DNA of 6,402 nt, from assembly GCA_002351955.1 (NCBI GenBank), contig DEHO01000059.1, forward strand, positions 8,868 through 15,269. The letters are read 5' to 3'. A program made the translations under genes and the position numbers. The DNA comes from Flavobacteriales bacterium UBA2798. Its GTDB lineage: Bacteria > Bacteroidota > Bacteroidia > Flavobacteriales_D > UBA2798. Shown piece after piece: positions 1-5,701 of the stretch; position 1 is the stretch's first letter; each line of letters begins with the position of its first letter. Below the pieces are notes generated by a model, which searched no databases, was not told where the DNA came from, and was given only the letters and a program-made list of their open reading frames with translations.

Positions 1-747
1 TATGCTGTTGGCCCGGGCGGAGTGCACGAATGGTATTTTTATCCTCTTTTAAAACCCGAACGTGATCATCCCATTACACAGAGTATTGATCCGATAAAAA
101 CAGAGTATGCAAACACTATCGATTTGGTTGGGAACGATCCTGAACAGCGAAAAAGTATTCTGCTAAAAAGTTCGGAGCGGTCTACTGCCTACAAATCACC
201 TGCACGAATCAACAAGGGGGTTATCGATTTGAAGGACAAACTCTTCAACCAAAAAACAAACGGCAAGCCAGTTGCTGTTTTACTGGAAGGACAATTCAAT
301 TCCGTTTTCAAAGATCGTCTCCCTCCCGAATTCATGAATAGTCCGGACTATGTTTTTAAAGATCGCTCCGTGAAAAGCAGAATGCTCATTGTTGCCGACG
401 GAGATATTCCTGTGAACGAAGTCGACTACCAGGAAGTAAACGGACAAACAGTACCACGGTACCGTAAACTTCATTCCGACAAATACAACATCCGCAATCC
501 GGATGGCTCTCCACGATTTATTTACGGCAATAAAGAATTTGTGCTGAATGCAGTTGATTACCTAATGGGCGACACATCACTGATCGATATTCGTCAGCGT
601 ACTGTCATGATCCGTCGTTTGAATGAAGATCGGGTGATCAGCGAAAGAAAGTATTGGCAAATGGTGAATGTGGGACTTCCCATTTTACTTATCATAGCCT
701 TTGGAATTGGGCAAAATTATTACCGTCGCCGCAAATACACGCGATAA
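1..747 (+). CDS. gldG: GldG, gliding-associated ABC transporter auxiliary (substrate-binding-like) protein, C-terminal part
   Basis: The gene is cut by the left window edge: the frame is open from base 1 and gives 248 residues ending in TAA. The GTG at 22 is only an internal valine, since the frame continues upstream of it. The family usually has roughly 550 residues, so rather less than half is present. Family signatures are the HPI...D...T.ID stretch (about residues 23-42), the LL..S..S..Y..PARI segment, and a GNKEFVLNAVDYL block followed by IRQRTVMIRRL near the end. One membrane helix (about residues 222-239) precedes a basic RRRK tail, so the large soluble part should face the periplasm. 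GldG is thought to work with the permease GldF and ATPase GldA; the exported substrate is not established, and some gliding species lack these genes. The next gene follows after 12 bases, suggesting an operon. Family assignment is from recognised motifs; no search was run. Confidence 0.88.
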   Translation, partial: YAVGPGGVHEWYFYPLLKPERDHPITQSIDPIKTEYANTIDLVGNDPEQRKSILLKSSERSTAYKSPARINKGVIDLKDKLFNQKTNGKPVAVLLEGQFNSVFKDRLPPEFMNSPDYVFKDRSVKSRMLIVADGDIPVNEVDYQEVNGQTVPRYRKLHSDKYNIRNPDGSPRFIYGNKEFVLNAVDYLMGDTSLIDIRQRTVMIRRLNEDRVISERKYWQMVNVGLPILLIIAFGIGQNYYRRRKYTR

Positions 748-759
748 AAAATCAGCAAC

Positions 760-1806
760 ATGAAAAGGAGACAACTTCAACTACTTATTTCGGCAGCAGT
801 GTTAATCACGCTTTCTGTTGTTGTTGTATACATGAAGCAAAAGAAAAGCAACAGTACTTTCACAAAAGACCTTAGCGATTTCACTATTGAAGACACAGCC
901 TCCATCGGAAAATTGAAGATTACCAACCAGGATAAGATAAGCGCCGAACTGGTTCGTAAACATGCAGGCTATTGGGAACTGAACGGAAAATTCCGTGCAC
1001 GTGTTGATGCTATTGATTTAATGCTTACCACCGCAAAAAAAGTTCGCGTTAAAAATCCTGTTCCCGAATCTGCCAGAGAAAATATAATTCGCAATCTTTC
1101 CGTGAACTACCATAAAGTAGAATATTTTGACCATAACGGAAAAGCCATTAAAACTTGGTATGTTGGTCATGCCACCAAAGACCACGATGCCAGTTACATG
1201 TTACTTGAAACTCCTTCTGAAGGAAAATCCAGTCTGCCTTATGTCACTTACATTCCCGGATTTGCCGGAGAATTATCGAGTCGCTATTTCTGCGTGGAAG
1301 AAGAATGGCGTTTTACGGGAATATTTAATTATGATCCTTCGGAGATTATAGCTGTTTCTATTCGCAATAACGATTATCCGGAAGAGAGTTTTGAAGTGAA
1401 AGTGCTCGACAAAAACCTTTTTGCCTTGCATGATCAATTCGGTAAAAAAGTCGAGCGCTTTGATACCGCCGGAGTACGTCAGTTGGTCGTCAATTTTAAA
1501 AAGATCCATTTTGAGACGCTGAACCGTGGAATACTAAGTCCGCTTCAGGAAGATTCGCTTCGCAAGGCTAAACCTTATTACGAGATAAGCGTCACCGATA
1601 AAAAAGGGGAGAAAAAGGAAATAAAGGTCTTCCATAAGAAATTGCCCCCGCACAATATGAATAACGAACCCTTTGAGCAGGACTATCCATACGATCCGGA
1701 ACGGGCTTTTGCGCAGATACCCGGGGGTGAGATTGTGGTGATTCAGTTTTTCGTATTCGACAAAATTCTGTGGCCCATCGATGCCTTCCTTCCCCGCAAG
1801 GAATGA
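760..1806 (+). CDS. DUF4340-like membrane-anchored protein, probable GldG partner
   Basis: This is a 348-residue protein starting at an ATG 12 bases after the gldG stop, so it is almost surely co-transcribed with gldG. The N-terminus is a basic MKRRQ followed by one hydrophobic segment (about residues 7-25), which reads as an uncleaved signal anchor. The remainder is hydrophilic and beta-rich in appearance and should lie outside the cytoplasmic membrane. The pattern IGKLKIT...YWELNGKFRARVDAIDLML near residues 50-90 resembles DUF4340 proteins, where a short strand, a W.L/W.LNG motif and a helix recur. Such proteins are often encoded next to GldG/ABC_transp_aux genes in diverse bacteria. I see no catalytic motif, metal site or lipobox. 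The function is unknown; an accessory or structural role with the GldFG transporter is inferred from gene order. The DUF4340 label is tentative, but the gene itself is secure. Confidence 0.8.
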   Translation: MKRRQLQLLISAAVLITLSVVVVYMKQKKSNSTFTKDLSDFTIEDTASIGKLKITNQDKISAELVRKHAGYWELNGKFRARVDAIDLMLTTAKKVRVKNPVPESARENIIRNLSVNYHKVEYFDHNGKAIKTWYVGHATKDHDASYMLLETPSEGKSSLPYVTYIPGFAGELSSRYFCVEEEWRFTGIFNYDPSEIIAVSIRNNDYPEESFEVKVLDKNLFALHDQFGKKVERFDTAGVRQLVVNFKKIHFETLNRGILSPLQEDSLRKAKPYYEISVTDKKGEKKEIKVFHKKLPPHNMNNEPFEQDYPYDPERAFAQIPGGEIVVIQFFVFDKILWPIDAFLPRKE

Positions 1807-1841
1807 AAACCGCTTGATATTTCAAGGTTTTACGGGTTTTT
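1806..1841 (+). terminator. Possible intrinsic terminator after the gldG operon
   Basis: Directly at the stop codon, AAAACC (1806-1811) can pair with GGTTTT (1826-1831), and inside it TTGA (1814-1817) pairs with TCAA (1822-1825) around a TATT loop, leaving a two-base GC bulge. A run of five T (1837-1841) follows after ACGGG. The stem is A/T-rich and the T run is displaced, so this is a weak call. Confidence 0.35.
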
Positions 1842-1908
1842 CACGTTGTTAACATTGGGTTGTTTTTAATCCTTGAAAAGTTCCCTGTTCGTGGGGGACC
1901 ATTCCATC

Positions 1909-1916
1909 TATATTTG
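1909..1916 (+). promoter_or_regulatory. Candidate dnaN promoter, -7 element TATATTTG
   Basis: TATATTTG matches the Bacteroidota -7 consensus TAnnTTTG exactly and lies 20 bases before the dnaN ATG, which would give a leader of roughly 15 bases. No full TTG -33 box is visible at the right spacing; TTC at 1888-1890 is the nearest (18-base spacer). It suggests that dnaN can be transcribed independently of the gldG operon. Confidence 0.55.
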
Positions 1917-1936
1917 TTGAGCTAAAAACCTCATCA

Positions 1937-3058
1937 ATGAAATTCATTGTCTCCAGTACGGCCCTGCTCAAGCAGCTTCAATCCATCAGCGGTGTTTTAA
2001 ATTCCAGCAACACGCTTCCCATTCTCGATAATTTCCTATTCGAGATCAATAAGAAGCAGCTTACCGTTTCTGCCTCAGATCTGGAAACGACTATGGTCAC
2101 TACCATGGAAGTTGAAGCGAAGGAAGACGGAAATATTTGTATTCCTGCCAAACTTTTGATTGAAACGCTGAAGAACTTTCCGGAGTTGCCACTAACCTTT
2201 TCGATCGACGCCCGCAATTTCTCGATTGAGATTTCCAGCGATAACGGTAAATTCAAACTAACAGGCCATAACGCCAGCGAGTTTCCCAAAGTACCACCGA
2301 TTGATGCAGCTTCCTCTGTAAGCATGCCTTCATCTGTGCTCCTGAATGCCATTGTAAAAACCATTTTCGCAACAGGTAATGACGATCTTCGTCCGGTAAT
2401 GAGCGGTGTATTTTGCCAGCTTTCTTCAAACGATTTCACCTTTGTTGCAACCGATGCACACAAACTCGTTCGTTTCCGCCGTACTGATCTTAAATCAGAA
2501 AAGGATGCCAACTTCATCATCCCGAAAAAACCACTCAATCTCTTAAAGAGCGCATTGGGTAGTGCAACCGGAGAGGTTAAAGTTGAATTCAACCAGACCA
2601 ACGCCTTGTTCACATTCGATCACCATACATTGATTTGCCGCTTGATTGACGGGAAATACCCCAATTACGAGGCGGTAATTCCCAAACAAAACCCGAACAA
2701 GCTGACAATCGACCGTTCTACATTTTTGAGTTCACTTAAACGTGTATCCATCTTCTCCAATAAAACTACGCACCAGGTCCGTTTAAAAATTGCCGGTAGT
2801 GAGCTTGCTGTATCAGCCGAAGATTTGGATTACGCCAACGAAGCTATGGAACGTTTAACATGCTCTTACGAAGGTGAAGACATGGAAATCGGATTTAATT
2901 CAAAGTTTCTCATTGAAATGCTGAACAATCTTCAGTGCAATGATGTAGTTCTTGAAATGAGTGCCCCCAACCGCGCAGGAATACTTTTACCTGCCGAAGG
3001 AGATAATAAAGACGAAAACATACTGATGTTGGTAATGCCCATTATGCTGAACAATTGA
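1937..3058 (+). CDS. dnaN: DNA polymerase III subunit beta (sliding clamp)
   Basis: This is the complete 373-residue beta clamp, within the family's usual length of about 365-380. Two subunits form a ring that encircles DNA and tethers polymerase III and other partners. The N-terminus MKFIVSSTALLKQLQSISG and the TLPILDNFLFEI stretch (residues 26-37) align closely with the E. coli start. Three clamp folds are expected, at about residues 1-120, 128-248 and 250-373. Other recognisable segments are ATDAHKLVRFR in domain II and DGKYPNYEAVIP at the domain II/III border. The C-terminus VMPIMLNN corresponds to E. coli VMPMRL, part of the partner-binding cleft, with two extra residues. The ATG at 1937 fits both the homologous N-terminus and a candidate promoter 20 bases upstream. 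dnaA and recF, frequent dnaN neighbours elsewhere, are absent from this window. Confidence 0.98.
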   Translation: MKFIVSSTALLKQLQSISGVLNSSNTLPILDNFLFEINKKQLTVSASDLETTMVTTMEVEAKEDGNICIPAKLLIETLKNFPELPLTFSIDARNFSIEISSDNGKFKLTGHNASEFPKVPPIDAASSVSMPSSVLLNAIVKTIFATGNDDLRPVMSGVFCQLSSNDFTFVATDAHKLVRFRRTDLKSEKDANFIIPKKPLNLLKSALGSATGEVKVEFNQTNALFTFDHHTLICRLIDGKYPNYEAVIPKQNPNKLTIDRSTFLSSLKRVSIFSNKTTHQVRLKIAGSELAVSAEDLDYANEAMERLTCSYEGEDMEIGFNSKFLIEMLNNLQCNDVVLEMSAPNRAGILLPAEGDNKDENILMLVMPIMLNN

Positions 3059-3083
3059 TTTTTTATTGCCATGATGCAATTGA

Positions 3084-3109
3084 GGGAGCGGGCGACTGCT
3101 CCCTTTTTT
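3084..3109 (+). terminator. Intrinsic terminator of dnaN
   Basis: GGGAGC (3084-3089) and GCTCCC (3098-3103) form a perfect six-base-pair G/C-rich stem with an eight-base loop, followed at once by six T (3104-3109). It begins 25 bases after the dnaN stop. In the leftward direction the hairpin is followed by mixed sequence rather than a U tract, so it should act mainly on dnaN. The convergent methyltransferase gene ends only two bases beyond the T run. Confidence 0.85.
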
Positions 3110-3111
3110 GT

Positions 3112-3744
3112 TTATGGCCGTTTGCAAACAACCATTGCATGCACTTCGGTTTTACCTCCCGGTTTTTCATAAATACATTTCTCCCATTCAATATCCTTAA
3201 AACCTGCATCCGCCAGAAATTTCTCAATGAGGATAGTTGGATAATAATAAAAGTAAACCCGCAAATCGGTGCTTCCGGTTATGAATCCAGACCACTCCTC
3301 TTCACTCTCAACAAAACTGAAATAAAACACTCCTTCACTATTCAGGAGGTTGAAACAATTCCTAAAGAATGACTGCAGCTCTTCGCGGGAGAGATACGGA
3401 ACAATAAACCCTGCGGCAATTCCAATATAGCGTTCTCCAAGTTTGGACATTTGCCTAACATCCATTTCCAGAAAATCAGCTTCAGGGCAATTCCTCTTTG
3501 CTAATTCGACCATACCCGCAGCATAATCAATTCCGGTTACCGTTAGCTTCGGATTTTTGTCGAGCAAATACCTGGCAATGACGCCAGGTCCACTGCCAAC
3601 ATCGAGCACTTTTTTTTCATCGCCAATAAGAAGCTCACAAAAGCGATCGTAGCCGTTCTGGTAAAGTTTGAGGTCAAAGAATTTCTCCTGGTACAATACC
3701 GCAACCTTGTTCCATGAAATACGTGTTTCTTCAAAGGCGTCCAT
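3112..3744 (-). CDS. Class I SAM-dependent methyltransferase
   Basis: This is a 210-residue cytoplasmic protein with a Rossmann-type methyltransferase core. Motif I is VLDVGSGPGV (residues 46-55), the glycine-rich SAM loop. The acidic residue ending strand 2 is D73 in VTGIDYAAGMVELAKRN, which should bind the ribose hydroxyls. FLEMDVRQM (91-99) fits motif III with D95 near the adenine. The N-terminal segment with SWNKVAVLYQEKFFDLKLY (10-28) is typical of small-molecule methyltransferases of the Methyltransf_11/25 type, but the acceptor substrate cannot be read from the sequence. The end, MVVCKRP, gives a complete length for this group. The ATG at 3744 is the natural start and gives a normal N-terminus. 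The gene is transcribed alone, convergent with dnaN and divergent from the hydrolase gene. No convincing TAnnTTTG element is visible upstream on this strand. Confidence 0.88.
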   Translation of the reverse strand: MDAFEETRISWNKVAVLYQEKFFDLKLYQNGYDRFCELLIGDEKKVLDVGSGPGVIARYLLDKNPKLTVTGIDYAAGMVELAKRNCPEADFLEMDVRQMSKLGERYIGIAAGFIVPYLSREELQSFFRNCFNLLNSEGVFYFSFVESEEEWSGFITGSTDLRVYFYYYPTILIEKFLADAGFKDIEWEKCIYEKPGGKTEVHAMVVCKRP

Positions 3745-3850
3745 GATCTTTCACATTATGTTTGCAATTTAAGTTATTAAAAACACCATCCATTTTTGAT
3801 TTATTATAATCTATTAAGTTTTCTTCACATTTCACGTAAGGACAGGCAAG

Positions 3851-3858
3851 TAGTTTTG
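3851..3858 (+). promoter_or_regulatory. Candidate hydrolase promoter, -7 element TAGTTTTG
   Basis: TAGTTTTG is an exact match to TAnnTTTG, ends 14 bases before the ATG at 3873 and overlaps the in-frame GTG at 3858. A transcript from here would start around 3863-3866, leaving only a short leader and excluding the GTG as a start. No clear TTG box is seen at -33. A second match, TATGTTTG at 3757-3764, lies about 110 bases upstream and is a weaker alternative. Confidence 0.5.
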
Positions 3859-3872
3859 TGAAAAATTCAGCT

Positions 3873-4880
3873 ATGAAAGCATCCTCCTGTTTTCTTCCCC
3901 TATTCTTTCTTGCAACTCAACTGAATGCATCTCAGAATTCAAACGGATTCCGCCACTTTTCCATTCAGCATAAAAAACATGGTCCTATCAACTACCACAT
4001 ATCATCACCGGAATTCGAAAAATCAAAACCGGTATTGCTTTATCTCGATGGTTCCGGGCATTATCCATTATTGATGTTAACACCCAAAGGCAAAGGCTCA
4101 ACCATTCCTTTCGATACCGATTCGTTGAGCAGAATGTATCATCTTGTTGTTATCAGCAAACCGGGTATTCCATTTGAAGATTCCGTACAATACGGTGGTC
4201 CGATCGGTATTGACTATCCTGAACCGGAAGAATACGCCAAACGACTCAGTTTCGACTGGAGATATGAAACTGCATTGGCAGTATTAAATGAGCTGCCAAA
4301 AAAAATCAGCGTCGCAAATCAGTTTTACGGTATTCTGGGCATTTCTGAAGGCGCACAGGTTGCGCCCTCTGTTGCCGCATCGTTCAAACCATGCAAGGCA
4401 CTCATTACTATTGGCGGAAATGCCGTGAATCAGTTTTATGATTTCACCACCAACGCACGACTCATGGCCGAACGTGGAGAGATCAGTTATGAAGATGCCG
4501 AATATATCGTGGATTCCCTGCATCAGGTATATCGTGAAATATATGCAGAGCCGTTTAGTACCACAAAACGATGGTATGGACACACCTATTTGCGCTGGGC
4601 ATCATTTTGTTCGCGAGAACCATTGAATGAATACCTGAAACTCAACATTCCCGTTTACGTTGCCTACGGAAGCGCAGATGAAAACACTATCCTGAACATC
4701 GACCTCCTCCGTCATGCCTACAACCGACTCAACAAAACTAATCTTACGATGAAAACATATCCCGGGCTTGATCATTTTTTCCGCGACAAAAAAAATACTG
4801 ATCAGTCCAAGGGAAATCCTTACAAGGAAGTCATAAAAAACTGTATGAACTGGTTGATGAATCAGCTAAATGGAAAATGA
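3873..4880 (+). CDS. Probably exported alpha/beta hydrolase of unknown substrate
   Basis: This is a 335-residue protein. An in-frame GTG at 3858 would add five residues, but it sits inside a promoter-like element and would place MKNSA ahead of a normal signal peptide, so the ATG at 3873 is preferred. Residues 1-19 (MK, a hydrophobic core FLPLFFLA, then LNA) look like a Sec signal peptide with cleavage near residue 19. The catalytic set fits an alpha/beta hydrolase: strand VLLYLDGSG (54-62) supplies the oxyanion region, S158 sits in the nucleophile elbow GISEGA, D269 in YGSADENT and H301 in GLDHFF. An inserted, mostly helical stretch at about 190-250 (TTNARLMAERGEISYEDAE and on) is probably the lid. 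The substrate could be an ester or peptide; I cannot decide. The gene stands alone on its strand, and its TGA is immediately followed by the stop of the opposing rhomboid gene. Confidence 0.83.
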   Translation: MKASSCFLPLFFLATQLNASQNSNGFRHFSIQHKKHGPINYHISSPEFEKSKPVLLYLDGSGHYPLLMLTPKGKGSTIPFDTDSLSRMYHLVVISKPGIPFEDSVQYGGPIGIDYPEPEEYAKRLSFDWRYETALAVLNELPKKISVANQFYGILGISEGAQVAPSVAASFKPCKALITIGGNAVNQFYDFTTNARLMAERGEISYEDAEYIVDSLHQVYREIYAEPFSTTKRWYGHTYLRWASFCSREPLNEYLKLNIPVYVAYGSADENTILNIDLLRHAYNRLNKTNLTMKTYPGLDHFFRDKKNTDQSKGNPYKEVIKNCMNWLMNQLNGK

Positions 4881-5603
4881 TTACTCTTTCGATACAAACT
4901 CGTAGTTAATGGTAAATGGAGGATCTTCATCAATTTCATTTGGATCTTTTATTTTTCCATGCAAAACCGCTTCGTGGCGCTCGTTGAGTTGAGAGAAATT
5001 TTCGGTAACAACTTCATCTTCCCATGCATATTTTTCACGCTGCCATCCTTTTTTGCGGTAGACAATGGCGAGAATTAATCCTGCAATTCCTCCGAACAAA
5101 TGACTCTGCCAGGAGATTCGCAAATCATATGGGAAAACACCCCACACCATTCCACCATAAAAGAAAGATACGATCAATGTTAATCCCATCAGATTTCGTT
5201 GGCGACGAATTACCCCACTGAAAAACAAAAAAGATGCGAGTCCATAGACAATACCGCTTGCACCAATATGTACACTTTCATCCTGCACAGCAATCCATAC
5301 CCAGAAACCGCTCAAAAACCATATCCACGCCAATACTTTCCAGGAAAGCTCCCGGTAGAAATAGAACAAAGCCCAACCGAGAAATAACAGTGGAAGTGAG
5401 TTGTTGATGAGATGCGAAACATCTTTGGGATCATGAATAAACGGTGAAAAAAATATTCCTGCCAAACCTTTAAGCGTTTGTGGCCGCACACCGAATTCAA
5501 CTGCAGCATTTGCCACCAACCACCAAACCGTCCATGCTATTCCAACCAGAATAACTGGAATGATCAAGGGACGTAATAAATACCGGCGTTCTTGCTTATG
5601 CAT
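4881..5603 (-). CDS. Rhomboid family intramembrane serine protease
   Basis: This is a 240-residue polytopic membrane protein from the ATG at 5603. Motifs, numbered from that start, are HLINN (H64, N68; the HxxxN of the second helix), the nucleophile S116 in HIGASGIVYG, and the partner H168 in SHLFGGIAG. Ser and His are 52 residues apart, close to E. coli GlpG. About six membrane helices are visible, at roughly 11-32, 66-83, 88-105, 117-132, 137-155 and 168-180. The Ser-His dyad should cleave substrates within the membrane; the substrates are unknown. After the last helix, about 55 charged residues form a soluble tail ending VSKE. The frame can extend to a TTG at 5648 (255 residues), but the ATG leaves a usual short hydrophilic lead before helix 1 and lies 13 bases after a promoter-like element. 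The gene is downstream of tryptophanase on the same strand, 98 bases away. Confidence 0.9.
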   Translation of the reverse strand: MHKQERRYLLRPLIIPVILVGIAWTVWWLVANAAVEFGVRPQTLKGLAGIFFSPFIHDPKDVSHLINNSLPLLFLGWALFYFYRELSWKVLAWIWFLSGFWVWIAVQDESVHIGASGIVYGLASFLFFSGVIRRQRNLMGLTLIVSFFYGGMVWGVFPYDLRISWQSHLFGGIAGLILAIVYRKKGWQREKYAWEDEVVTENFSQLNERHEAVLHGKIKDPNEIDEDPPFTINYEFVSKE

Positions 5604-5616
5604 GCCTTGTTTTCTC

Positions 5617-5648
5617 CAAATACTATTCCTTTCCTCAAACTCTGCCAA
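5617..5648 (-). promoter_or_regulatory. Possible rhomboid gene promoter
   Basis: Read on the - strand, TTG (5648-5646), a 20-base spacer and TAGTATTTG (5625-5617) resemble the Bacteroidota TTG/TAnnTTTG pair, except that three rather than two bases separate TA from TTTG. The ATG at 5603 follows 13 bases later. If this is real, the TTG that could serve as an upstream start codon is instead the -33 box. Confidence 0.35.
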
Positions 5649-5701
5649 TAAGACTGTTTTAATGACAGAATGGGTTAGTTTTCAATCGTTCACAAAATGC
5701 T

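Noticed and set aside
22..24. GTG as a start codon for the first gene
   Set aside because: The frame is open to base 1 and GldG is much longer than the visible part, so this is an internal valine.
1807..1936. Replication origin or DnaA boxes upstream of dnaN
   Set aside because: No TTATNCACA-like box or iterated repeat is visible in the gap; GTTAAC near 1848 is an isolated palindrome.
1978..2613. Long open frame (211 codons) on the - strand across dnaN
   Set aside because: It lies wholly inside dnaN in antisense, has no recognisable domain and reads as a codon-structure shadow of a certain gene.
3055..3372. 105-codon + strand frame starting at the end of dnaN
   Set aside because: It runs through the dnaN terminator and antisense into the methyltransferase, with no sensible protein pattern.
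3757..3764. TATGTTTG as the main hydrolase promoter
   Set aside because: It matches TAnnTTTG but lies over 100 bases from the ATG and has no -33 box; the element at 3851-3858 is better placed.
5654..5668. CTGT...ACAG hairpin between the tryptophanase and rhomboid genes as a terminator
   Set aside because: The stem is only four to five base pairs and no T tract follows on the - strand.
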